64,000 nucleotides of DNA from Cannabis sativa. Taxonomy: Eukaryota; Streptophyta; Magnoliopsida; Rosales; Cannabaceae. The translations under genes were made by a program, and so were the position numbers. The notes under the pieces are model-generated. The model saw only the letters and a program-made list of their open reading frames with translations, had not been told where the DNA came from and did no database searches. Positions 48,713 through 60,963 of this stretch are shown one piece after another. Location: positions 32,111,686-32,175,685 of the forward strand of contig NC_083604.1 in NCBI RefSeq assembly GCF_029168945.1. Direction: 5' to 3'. The number at the start of each line of letters is the position of its first letter. Within the stretch, counting starts at the first letter, position 1.

Positions 48713-48725
48713 GCGCTCGATACCA
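48713..48725 (-). other. Primer-binding site, copy D (degenerate)
   Basis: Minus strand TGGTATCGAGCGC; the first seven bases match the initiator-Met site, then it diverges. It is beside the LTR at 48729. The lost match again falls on the CTG of the canonical copy. Confidence 0.7.
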
Positions 48726-48728
48726 AAT

Positions 48729-51039
48729 TGTAACACCCTAACTAACTTAGGCGTATTACGTGATTTTTAAACGTACTGTGCAGCTCGTTGCTAATCAACG
48801 AGGTTTATGGAAAAACGTGATTAATTAAAATTTTGCTTTTTAATTAAACTTATAAACCATATTACAAAAGACTCGGGATCCCGATTATAAAAATATTTAC
48901 AAAAAGTTTAACTGTTTAACTGTTACATCAAAATAAAAGTCGTCTAACGACCAGTTACAAAAACTCAGCCTTGCTGTCCCGAGGATCGTACGCTCCAGGC
49001 CTAACCGCCCCGACATGTACAATCTCATAAGCTCGCTCACGGTCCATCAGCTAAAGCCTTGCCTTTACCTACACATGAACATAAACTGTGAGTCGACGTA
49101 CTCGCAAGAAAAGCATAATAATATCATACATAATACTAACTGCCGTGTCCAACACGATACTGAGTCCCGCTACTGCCATGTCCAACATGGTACTGAGCCA
49201 CTACTGCCATGTCCAACATGGTACTGAGTTTTGAACGTTCACAGGGACGGTACTATTGACAAGTATCCTCCTGATCGGTCGAACCGGTCATACTTCGGCT
49301 GCTGGTCATACTCCACCGTACCGACGGATAGGTCAATAACACCGAACCACCAACCAAATGTCACTGATCGGTCGAACCGGTCATACTCCGCCGCTGGTCA
49401 TACTCCAGCCTCGTACCGACGGATAGGTCAATAGCACCGAACCACCAACCAAATGTCACTGATCGGCCGAACCGGTCATACTCCGCCCGCCGGTCATACT
49501 CCACCGTACCGACGTGACAGGTTGGATGGTTCGAAGCCTATATACATGACTAATGTAATCTAGCAGCTTCCTACATGCACGCTAAACATGTAATCTACAT
49601 ATGCATACCGTTATACTAATCTTACCCGGATTCCGATTTCAGTGTGCCGTCAACCCGACCGGAACCGAAGCCGAGCGGCGGACATCGGCTCCTAAACCAT
49701 AAAAATCACAATGCTATAAGTGACACGCTAAATCACTTCCCGGGGACTTAAACTAGGAACTAAAAGTTTTCCTATCGATAAAAAGCATGGCAATACCCCC
49801 AAAAACATAAAAACGAGGAAAACTAGGGTTCTGAAAAATTCCCCAACCGGCAGACCGGTTGCCCAACCGGAATTCCGGTTCTGGGAATTACTGAACCCTC
49901 ATCCGGAATTCCGGATGCACAACCGGAATTCCGGTTCCTCGCAGGCAGCAAACCAAATTTTTCATAACTCGACCAATTCCACCCCAAATGGTTCCAAACT
50001 TTCCAGACCTGTTCTATACCTTCCCTAGAACATTTCTAAGGCCTCAAACTAACCCAGAAACCACAGAATCAAAAATCACCATTAAAGCTCAAGCTTTGAG
50101 TTCTAAACTCAAACTTCAGCAATTCTCACAAACATGCATTCAAACCTAGTTAATTCTACTCAAATAAGCATGAAATCACCTCTGAAAACTATTAGAAACT
50201 ACAGCAACAACACAATCACAGAATCACTATATTTTCCTCCAAAAATCACATTTTTGCATAGAAAATTCAAAGCTTTAAACAATCTATCCAATATGCTTTC
50301 AAAATCACTTAAACAACCCTAATCTAACATGCTTAAACTCAGAAACAACAATCAGATTTCAGCAGTAATAACAACAACCATTCAAGCATGCATTTCATCA
50401 ATTTTCATAAAAATCTCAAGAAAACTAATTAGAAAAAAGCTAGACAAGAATTACCTTGATTAGAGACACACTAACTAGCTGAAATTTACTTGAAATTGAA
50501 GAGGAAAAATCACCCTTGAAGCTGGCCCAAATGGCCGAAAAGAGAGAGAGAGAGAGAGAGAGTTTTCTTTTCAAAATTTCTAATTTTTCTAAGTGTTGAA
50601 TTTTTTTTTGTGAAAAGGAATATAAATCACATAGCTTTTAATAAATCCATTTCAGCCAAAAATACACTTAAAATAAACATTTAATCCATTTAATAAATCA
50701 CATAAGACAAAATACTAATGGGGCAAAAAGACCATTTTGCCCCTCCACCATAAAACCACATAAATCATACTAAAGGGGTATTTTTGGGACATTCTAAATT
50801 CCCCGCCATTCCCGACATTCCCAATGTCTAAAACCCGTCCCCAAATTACTAACATACTAAGTTGTGATTCTACTGAGCCAAACGCCGAGTTCCAAAATAC
50901 CGGACACCGGAAATGCAAAATATGCAAGCTACTGAATAACATAAATAACAGTATAATAAATTATTTAAATAGCTATAAATAATTTCATAATTAATCACAA
51001 TTAACTGATAATTTCCAAATTAGCTAAGCGGGCTTTACA
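48729..51039 (-). repeat. 5' LTR of copy D
   Basis: 2311 bp, 93 bp longer than the 3' LTR because it has three units of the 93-95-bp repeat (start 49271, 49364 and 49459). It carries three 16-bp palindromes on a CCGGAATTCCGG core within 72 bp (49865-49936) and a GA run at 50540-50562. Confidence 0.95.
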
Positions 51040-51044
51040 AACAG
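51040..51044. other. Target-site duplication of copy D, right
   Basis: AACAG, matching 41537-41541. Confidence 0.95.
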
Positions 51045-52849
51045 TTCTGCACCTAACTAGGGCATTCATAACACAACTGTTTCGCCTGGAACCAACACGC
51101 TGCATCATGCAGTAAATCTCTGTGACGCGCTCGGACTCATGCAGGGTCATAACAACACCCTGCATCATGATTAGGATGAACTGCGTGCTGCAGTAAATCT
51201 CGCGTTCGACGAACAAAGGCGCATGTTCGCCGAATGGAGGGATAGAGAGATGGAGGCATTAAGGGCTCACCATGAAGAGATGGAAAACCGTAGTTGGCAG
51301 GCTACCGTGCTGATACGAAAAGCCTATCAAACTGTAGGTTAGCAGCCGCCGAATGACATTCCTCTGGGTGGAGCAGACAAAGATCCAACGATGAAAACTT
51401 CCCAGACTATAAATGGTCAGTCGCCCAATCCCCGGTCACGAGTTCCGCTCGTGGGCCCAGCGGTAGGCGAGCAGACCTTGTCTGGTAACTCATCAGAAAA
51501 AGTCATACTTGATGGTTCCAACCAGATTAATGGTGCCATTCCACCCGTCAACCAAGGGAATCAATCGCTAAGGAAACTAGGCACTTCTGTGTTCAAAAGG
51601 TTGGGAGCATCCCATGACCTAAGGAATGATCTGAATAGAAGGAGGGGAGTAGACGAACAGAATATTACGACGATCGTGCAGCCTGGATCCCGTACTCACA
51701 TTCCCTCTCAGAAAGATGCGGACGTAATTCAAATTGACCAGAATGCCGAGCAAGTTAGCCCAGCCGTATAGGCTCAGCTTGACGAACTGAAAAATATGTT
51801 CCACGGCATGGGTGGACAAAGAAACAATGATCTTAAGTTAGACCGAGCACGCAGAACTCCTTTCTCGCCAGAGATCAATCTCCTTCCATTGCCCCACAAG
51901 TTTAAAATGCCGACGTGGAAGATGTATACTGGGAGAGAAGATCCTCTTTCCCATCTCAAGTACTTTGAAATGCAAATGGATTTGCAAGGGGTACGAGGAG
52001 ATGTATGCTGCAGAATTTTCCTGCCACTCTGTCGGAAGCCGCTCAGCAATCGTATTTCAAGTTGGCTCCTCGAAAGTTTAGTTAATGGAAAACCTTCTCT
52101 TCGGAATTCCATGCACAATTCTCCTCCTCACGCAAACTTCCATTGCATTTGGGAGACTTGGTTGAAGTTAAGGAACCACCAAGCGGGCCACTCTGGCCAT
52201 ACATCAGCAGATTCATGACAGAGGCAACCAAAGTTTCACGAGTGACCGAGGATGGTAAGTTATCTGCGATACTGGGGGTCATCGAAGTCCTCAGTGAACT
52301 TTGGAAAGATATAAGGAAGAACAGGCCGGTAGACTCAATGAGTGATTTCCTTGACCGAGCTAAAGGCTTCATCAAGCTCGAAGAAGCCATTCAACGACGG
52401 AAGGTGAACAAAAGTCGGGCAAGTCATAGGCTCCTTCAACTGGAAAATCTGCCCAACTTCCCAACTACCCAAATAATACAAGCTCAAGTGGCAAGCGTTC
52501 CAGCAACAACCACAAGCAAGGGAATGGGAAGAAAGGAAAGTTCACCGAAAAGTCCGAACAGACTCCCCGGTAGAATCATGCCAAGTACACTGCATTCACA
52601 ATTCTGACTGATTATATAGAAAATGTATACATGGAAACTCAGTCGTTGGCTCCGTACAAGAAACCCTAGCCCATGAAGAAAGATACCAACAAAATGGACA
52701 TGACAAGGTTTTGTCGGTTCCACGGAGACTACGGCCACGACACTAACGAATGCTACAACTTGAAGCAGGAAATTGAATTTCTGATAAGGAAAAACAATCC
52801 ACACCTGCAGAAGTATGTCAAGAGACAAAGGTCAGAACAACCAAGACTT
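51045..52849 (+). pseudogene. Tat gag (interrupted by stops and frameshifts)
   Basis: A charged N-terminal part (EWRDREMEALRAHHEE, about 51225-51290) leads into the capsid-type domain PLPHKFKMPTWKMYTGREDPLSHLKYFE (about 51890-51980), with the RFMTEATKVS...FDRAKGFIKLEEAIQRR stretch at 52205-52400. It ends in a zinc-knuckle variant, CRFHGDYGHDTNEC (about 52710-52755). Several stops and shifts break it (for example stops near 51342 and 51769). Typical Tat gag order; the frame after 52800 leads into the copia-2 insertion. Confidence 0.85.
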
Positions 52850-52854
52850 GCTAC
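52850..52854. other. Target-site duplication of copia-2, left
   Basis: GCTAC, repeated at 63344-63348. The Tat coding sequence resumes to its right. Confidence 0.93.
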
Positions 52855-54736
52855 TATTGGGTTTTATGCCCTAAATAAAGCTCATTTCAATATAATCAAA
52901 TTTACTTATTAATATAGATCAGAAATAACATTTAATGTTGCATGGTTCACATGATTTATTTCATGATTATGTGTACATAATGTATAAATTCATTTGAAAC
53001 CCTTTTCACATACTTGATCCAGTTTATTGTGTTGTCAACACATTGGAAAGTAAACATGACTATGTGAATAAAGATTCCTAGATTTATCAGACACAGGGTT
53101 TTACTGATATGATAATTTATAACAGAGTTTACTTGCATTTGGAGAAATGCTATGTTCTTTCCAGAGCATTGGTTAAAGTAAAGCTCAGGTTGGATGCATG
53201 TAGTATGCATCGGAAGGGACCGATATTGAACTTTGACTTAGATTTATTAAACTTACGGTAATATCTATTCAAGTCAATATCGCCTAGTTGATCCTAGATC
53301 AAATGATCTTAATCCTGTTATGATTAGGCTCAATCTCAGGAGGCTATTCGTGTTCTTTAAATTTGTTAGTTAAGCCTACTTTTGGGTCAGGGTGATACGT
53401 AAATTTTGGGAACACGGTAGTGCAATTGAGTGGGAGCGCTAACATAAACATGAAATCTATAGCTTCTATCTGGCAAATAGTATGTAATGGATGATCTCCT
53501 TTGAGCTTGACCAAACGAAAATAAATGGTGGAGTACTCATTTCACATAAGCTGAAATATCATTTATACGGGGTTAAGTGTTTTAAGGATAAAATACATTG
53601 TAGGGTGTAACGGTAATCTAATCCCTTTACAGTGTAGATCATTCATATAGAGGATCATTGATCAAATTAGGAGTATAACAATGGATAACTAATGATGTGT
53701 CTATATGGTGGAACATATAGAGCATTCTATATGCTGAGAGTACAATTCTAAGTTCTATGCGTGGATTCAATGAAGAATTAATAAGTCAGTGAATTTAGGT
53801 TATAAATTCTTGATCTGGTTATTGGAAGCTCGGTTATATAGACCAATGGTCCCCCCACTAGTTGAGATAATATTGCTTGTAAGACTCATATAATTGGTTT
53901 TGACTAATCAATTATAATTCTCAAATTAGACTATGTCTATTTGTGAATTTTTCACTAAGTAAGGGCGAAATTGTAAAGAAAGAGTTTTAGGGGCATATTT
54001 GTTAATTATGATACTTTGTATGGTTCAATTAATAAATATGATAAATGAGAATATTATTTAATAATTATTTATAGTTATTAAATAGTTAGAATTGGCATTT
54101 AAATGGTTGAATTAGAAAATTGGCGTTTTTGAGAAAATCAGATGCAGAAAAGGTAATACTGCAAATTGCAAAAAGTGTGGCCCAAATCCACATTGCATGG
54201 CCGGCCACTTTTATAGGAATTATCCTCTGATATTTTCATTATTTTAATGCCAAATAATTCAAACCTAACCCTAGTGGAATGCTATAAATAGATAGTGAAG
54301 GCTTCAGGAAAATTACACTTTTCATTCAGAAAAAACTGAGCCTTCTCTCTCTACCTGGCCGCCCAGTCTCTCTCTCTCTTCTTCCTTAAGATTTTGAAAT
54401 ACTTAGTGATTAGAGTAGTGCCCACACACAGCAAGTGATACCTCAATCATAGTGAGGAAGATCATGAAGAAAGACTTTCAACAAGGAGGAGTTTCAACAC
54501 TAAAGAATGAGAGAAAGAGATCTAGGTTAAGATATTGATAATGCTCTGCTACAGAAAGGAATCAAGGGCTTGATATCTGAACGGAAGGAGTCATATTATT
54601 CCGCTGCACCCAATGTAAGGTTTACTAAACTTTATATGTGTTTATTTCATTTCATCATTTTAGAAAGTTCATATTTAGGGTGTTAATCAACATACTTGTG
54701 AGTAGATCTAAGATCCTGGTAAAATAATTTGCAACA
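52855..54736 (+). repeat. 5' LTR of copia-2
   Basis: 1882 bp. First bases TATTGGG (expected TG), last GCAACA. TATA box at 54283-54290. Confidence 0.95.
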
Positions 54737-54738
54737 AC

Positions 54739-54750
54739 TGGTATCAGAGC
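54739..54750 (+). other. Primer-binding site of copia-2
   Basis: TGGTATCAGAGC, two bases after the LTR end: canonical initiator-Met site. Confidence 0.92.
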
Positions 54751-57700
54751 AATGGTAATTAATTTGCTTGCAAGAAATTTGGACTTTAAAACGATTGTTT
54801 GTTATTTGGATGGTTTCTTGTTGTATTGAGTGTTATATGATGATTGATTGATGTTTGTGAATTTTCGTGAAAAATAATTGAACTGGAATTATTTTTATTG
54901 GATAGTATGGAAAACAATAAGCAAGTTACCTTTTTACAGAACTCGATTTCGATTAAATTTGAATTAGTAATGATTTTTTGAAGCTTCGAAAAATTTCGGG
55001 AATGAGCAACAGGGCATACACGCGCGGATTTCATGCAAATCCCCCCTGCGTCGTGTCCTCTCGCCCATACATCCACATTGCGTGCGCGGACGGGTATGAA
55101 CAGCATACCGTCCGTACAGCTCGCAATTTTTTCATTTTTCTTCGTTTTTTCATGCTATTTCATGGATTTAAGTTCTGATTTTTTGTGTAGTTCTGTATTT
55201 ATACATTTACTATTCCTAATTCAATTCTAATTATCATAATTAAATTAATTAATATTTTTTAAATTTAATTCATGATATTAGTGTAATTTGAATTTAAACA
55301 AATAGTAAATATCTATCTTTTTTGCTTAATTATCTATCTTATTTTTAAATTTGATTATATCTTATCTTATTTTTTTAAATTTAAGGTCAGATATTAATTT
55401 TTTTTTTAAATTAATTTTTTTTTTAAATAATTTAACCTTATTTAAAGTTAAAATAAGATAACTATAATCATGTAATTTTAAATAGATGTAAGATGTTTTG
55501 CTAATTTTTTAAATTTTGTTATTTTATTTATTTAAATTAAATTATAAAATCTGAAAAAGATATTTATTTATCTTTTTAATTTTTATTTAATTTTTATTTA
55601 TAAAATAACAATTAAATCTTAAAAAGTAGTTAGCAAATTTTGAAGTGATATTTAGGTTGGTTGAAACCTAATTTTTCAAAGTTGTAGGTTTAATTTTAAA
55701 CTTTATTATATTAATTTCGAAAATTTTTAAATTTTATTTTATTTTATAATTTTCGAAAATAAATTTTTTTTATTTAATTAATTTTTCCAAAATTATTTAT
55801 TTAAAATTAAATATATCCTACATCCAACTATCCAGCTAACCTTGTTGCAGCGGTATATGTTTTAGCTTGCTTGTAAGTTTTTAAAACCTATTATTGCTTG
55901 ATTGCAAATAGCCATGGTTAACTTGTTGACAGATCCAATGATCTGATTTTAACTCATGGCTCCCTTGGTCAAGTAAATAATTTGTAACAGGTATATTTAC
56001 AATCTTCTTTCATCTGTGTGTGACCTAGCAACATGATAGGATCCATCCAAATTGTGTGCCTGTGTGAGCCTATGTGTTTAATTTCATTATAGATGCATAT
56101 AGGATGTTGTTGCTAAATAAAATATCATAGTTCTTGATAGATTTTATTTAGGTCCATTTAGTTTTTGGGCCTATTCAATTAATAACAGTTGTTCATTTTA
56201 AGGTTAAATTCCTCTCCATTGGGCCTTGTGTGAGAGTTGGGAGCCATAGAAGTGGGTACGACATACTGAACCCATCACCCCCTCACATGAACCACCCCAA
56301 TTGTGAAGGCCCATTTGCGTGATTTGAATAATTGTACTAGGTTTATTAAATTAGTTTAACCTAATAAAATTGATTAGCAACATAATTAATTTCATTTATT
56401 TTGAAATTAATTTAAGAAAACCATAGTTTAATGAATTTTATATTCTAAGCTACACTATATGTAATTTCTTGTATTTAATTAAATATAGAATTAGAACCAT
56501 CTAGATTCTTTCTGAAGCTTAATTTAAATTTTTCATTAAATATTCCTATTTAGGTTGATATTTAGTTATCTATAACTAACCAGCTTAAATCTGAATATCT
56601 TTTGGATTTAAAATTTCAAAATTAAATTGAGGAATTTTAGGAATTGGTTATTAAGATTCTTTAGATATTTTTTAAGTTGATATTTTTTCAAATATTAACT
56701 TAAAATGGAATATTTTCAAATTAAATGGTTATAACTTAATTTTAAATTTCATTAAATCTAATTTGAAAGATATTTAAGTTGATTTTTTAGATTCTTCTAA
56801 AACAACTTAAACAAGATATTTTTTCAAATTTTGTGCAAAAGATGCTTAGTCAAATAAGATATTTTATAGATAGTTATTTCTAGACTACTTATTATTTCTA
56901 ATATTAAATAGGAAAATATTATACAATGTGAAATTAATTATTTAAATAATTAATTTTGGTACAATTTATTTTAAGTATATTTTTTCCTAGTATTAAACTA
57001 GAGATTAATAATTAAGCCTTCTCTACACTTAATTATTTATTTCTTGAATTTAATACATTTAATTAAATTGAAAATTAAATATCTAAGTTGATTTTCATCA
57101 TGATACTTAAATATTTCATTTTCATGACACTTAATTAAATAGAAAATTATTTTTAGTTGAAATTTATTTTTTCAACTAAATTTAAATAATTTTCAAAATA
57201 TATTTTTTCTTTATTTTATTAATCAATTTTTGAAATTGCATTTCATAATGCAAGATGATTTTGAATTTATCTTGAAAAATAGATTAAGTTGTAAATTTAT
57301 TATTTATTTTAATTAATTCTTGGACCAACTTAAATCAATGATTTTTTCATTTATTGATTAATTTAAAATAAACAAATTAAAATATATTATTAGAAATTGA
57401 ATTAATTAGTCAAAGGAAAATCTAGATAGGTGATATTTTTGCTTGAAGTATTTTTCTATGTAATTATTATTTAAGTATTTCGAAAATATAAAGTTTTTAT
57501 ACTTTCTTTTTCAAAATACAACAAATATATTATCATGAAAATTTATTTTGAGTTGCAAATTAATTTAATTTAATACAACTTAAATAATTTTCTTAATATT
57601 TATATATCAAAATTACTACTGAGATGGAAATAATTCAATTTATTTTAATCACCATCTAAGTATAATTTTATAAATATTAAATTAAATTTTAATTTAGAAT

Positions 57701-57780
57701 TTTAATTCTAAATTTGATATTTAATGAATATATTTTATTATAAATAATAATGAATATACATTTAAATAATGACCTTTTTT
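54751..57780 (+). other. AT-rich internal region of copia-2, no gag seen
   Basis: Matches the layout of 31221-34480, including the GC-rich island (55010-55120). No ORF of gag size. The island differs in sequence from copia-1 but keeps the position and the end gcataccgtccgtacagct. Confidence 0.7.
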
Positions 57781-60700
57781 ATTAAGATATTCGATCTCCA
57801 TTGTTGGTTTTACATCGCGTTTGTTTTAGTGAGTAATCCTCCCTAATGGAGGAACGTTCATTAGCAATTTCGCACCGTTTAATCTCGGAAGATAAGTAGT
57901 TTGTAAGTGTTTTATATGGTATGGATCACCCTAATGGTGGCGACCATATTTGACTTGCAAATTATGAAACAATGGTGGAAGCTCAAAAGATAGAATTGCC
58001 TTGACTCTCGCCTAAACGGGACAACGCTGAATTCCAATCTTGATCGAATAAAAGGTTGCTAGAATGTTTAATATTTTAGATGAGCTGACAACTCTATTCA
58101 ATGGATGGTAGCTTTGACTCTTACCTAAACGGGACACTGATATCAGTTTGTTGAAAATCTTGGAAATTATTTAGGATTGTATGTTTTAGTATTTTCACTT
58201 GTCATTCCTACTTGCTATATGTTTAATAATTTCTGAATTGTGTATGAATTTATATTGAACCATGTTATTTTCTGTTATTAAGTTGTAGTTTAATTTCGAA
58301 TCTTCATTATTGGTCTAACTTGGCTTGTTTATCTAATGAGATAAATCTCTAGTGGATTTTCACCATTAGACATACATAATAGTGTTAGATCTCGAAAGAT
58401 AAATATTGTATATGCCACATCTAGCTGTTCATCAATTGATGACACCTTAGACTAGTATTTTTACAATATGAAATAAGAAGATTGTATAAATAAGATTACT
58501 TTGACTCTCGCTAATCGAAGCATCGTTGGATTCTTATTTATAAACGAAATTATCCTAATTCCTCTTAGCTTATTCATTTCGAATCAGCTCAATAACATAT
58601 CATTGGATGAATGGTCTGTAAATCATATAATGTCATTCTATTTCCTCTTAAGAAATTGAATGACACTTTTGATTATATTCCTGAAATTCTATCCCAAAAT
58701 GATATAAGTCCTCAATCTTAGAAATCTCCTACTTGTATGGGCAAAACAGACTTAGGGTTAAATTAGTAGTGGTGGTCCAAGATAGAATTACTCATTAAAT
58801 TTGGTATAAATTTAAGTCTTTGACTTTAATTTTAGATTCCAAACAGAAATTTTCTTATATTTCTAATTCCAGGATACAATACAGTTACACTTTCACAAGA
58901 GATTAATATCCATCTTCTATCAATGGATTCAAACTGTATGGAATATGAGTTTAGTATTCTGTGACCAGGATCCACTTGCACTATTCTAAGAAATCTTTGA
59001 TGTAACTAAACCTAAGTCATCAAAACGACACAACAACATTTTCATTAATCTATGGCATTTGTATCTTGTTCATAGTGGTTTTGACAAGATCAATCTCTGC
59101 AAAGAGTTGATATGCCTATATCCACTGAAAGTAGTTCATCTCATTCGCAGATGGATGTACATTCAGGGGTGGATATGAGTTTTTCATTGTATTCTTAAAA
59201 CGATAACTCTAGATTATACCTTATGCAAAGAAATGTGAAATGTATGAAAAATTTCATTAATCTCTAGCAATGGTTAAAACCATTAAGGTAGTGGTTAAAG
59301 ATCTTGCGAACTGATAGGGGTGGAGAAAGAGTTAGTAGATATGCAGTTCAAAGATCATTAAATTGATTTTTGAATTATATCCAGACTTACCTCCCCAGAA
59401 ATTTTGATTGGCATATTGATGATTAGTTACTAGTTGTTGCCTAAGACCTTCTATGGTAATACAATTTCAGAATGATGTAATGGTTGTATACTTAATGTAA
59501 ATCATTACTAGATTCATGGATGACCTAATCAAAATCAGAAGAAAAGCTAGAACTGTTAACCATGGTTTGCATGTTTGTTAACTATTCTAAGTGATTATGG
59601 GTGGACCATCCCATAGTCAATAGATAAGAAAGTGTTTGTTTAAACAAATACTACTTTTCTAAGTTAATGACTAAGTCTGAAAATAAAGGAGAGATTTTTT
59701 TTCTTGATTCCAAAAGTGTTCTATCATCTTATTTGACATATGATGATCCCACTGCCTCTGTTGTCTTGTCACAACCGAAGAGGTCCATACCATTTAGTTT
59801 TCTTAGACATAATTCACGGTACCTTGTCGTAGGGGGAGAGTTTCAAGGAACTTTACTTCTTATGACTAGGAAGACACTAGTGATTAAAATCCATTGTGAG
59901 TTTAAACAAGTAATGGATTGTCAAGATAAGAAACTAAGAAGAAAAGCCAAGAGAACTATAGTTTAATCCATTCACATGGAGTAACCAAAATTTTACTATT
60001 ACAAGGACATAAAAGGAAATTTTCGTTAATAAGTCTATTCAATGGACTTAACAAAACTTCTTGCTCCTAGTATTATAGGTTTGAGTTTATCTAAACCTAT
60101 GGCTTGTGGTATACCTGGTAATTACATACTCTAATGCAAGCAACTTACTTTAGTAAGATGCTGAAGCATTTTCTATCTAATGGCAATCTATAGAGGCTTC
60201 ACAACTTCCTAGGCATAGATTTTATTTATCTAAGGAAAAGTCTCAACTATTCCAGAAAAGATAAAGCCATTAAAGAATTTCTTATATCAACACTGAGAGG
60301 TCTCAGATATGCTTTAGTATGCCTTAGACCAGACACCTGTTGTTGAGTGGGAGTAATGAGTAGGTATCAGATTAATCCAGGAGAAGAACATTGGAAGACA
60401 ATCAAGTAAATCTTAAGATTAAGAAGAGGAACTATATGTTAGTCAATAAGGGTGTATTTAAATCTCTTAGACTACACCACATCAGATTTCAAGATTTGCC
60501 TTTGTGCTAGGAAATCTTTCTGATAAGATGGTGATTACTCTGGGGGTGGAATAGTGATTTTGGAGAAGTGTAAAAACCTATCTGAAGTCACTAAGTCTAC
60601 CAGAAAGGGAGTGAATGTTAAAGTTGCAGGAAAGGTACTTATTCAGTCTAGGGAAAGTTCTATACCTTTTTGGCACAATTCCAAATTGCCTAAACTACTA

Positions 60701-60940
60701 GTGTTATTTCCTGATTAACCAAAAGTAGTTGCCAAAGATATAGAATACAGTATCCCAAAAAGAGTAGACATATAGAGAGGAATTTCACATTATCAATAAT
60801 TTTGTGATTAAAGGAAGAGTAATGGTGGAGAAAAGGTTGTATTTAATTCAACCTTTCAGATCCTATTACGAGGAGTTTACTACTACTACACTTGATTTGT
60901 ATATATAGGTGTTGAGATTATTTGAAACGCACTTTTTGTT
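57780..60940 (+). pseudogene. Degenerate copia pol and internal module, copia-2
   Basis: The duplicated module occupies about 57780-58560. Coding relics are a pre-integrase match (59040-59105), an integrase piece KILRTDRG (about 59300-59330), a RNase H end with YQINPGEEHWKTIK (about 60365-60410), the GGGIVIL-like run (about 60540) and HIERNFH (about 60770). RT is not found. The same parts are missing as in copia-1. Confidence 0.75.
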
Positions 60941-60944
60941 TTAT

Positions 60945-60963
60945 ATTAGTGCAAGTAGGAGTT
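60945..60963 (+). other. Polypurine tract of copia-2
   Basis: agtgcaagtaggagttt directly before TGTTGGGC. Same sequence layout as 37645-37659. Confidence 0.6.

Larger units (their letters stand above)
41542..51039 (-). mobile_element. Ty3/gypsy chromovirus (Tekay-like), copy D, complete with target duplication
   Basis: 9498 bp. Minus-strand order: 5' LTR (48729-51039), altered primer site, leader, gag-pol (48442 to 43761), polypurine tract, 3' LTR (41542-43759), flanked by AACAG. Same family as copies A to C in coding, but the central LTR part (42580-43420) is a clear subfamily variant. It is the most nearly complete element here and inserted into the Tat gag. Confidence 0.97.
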
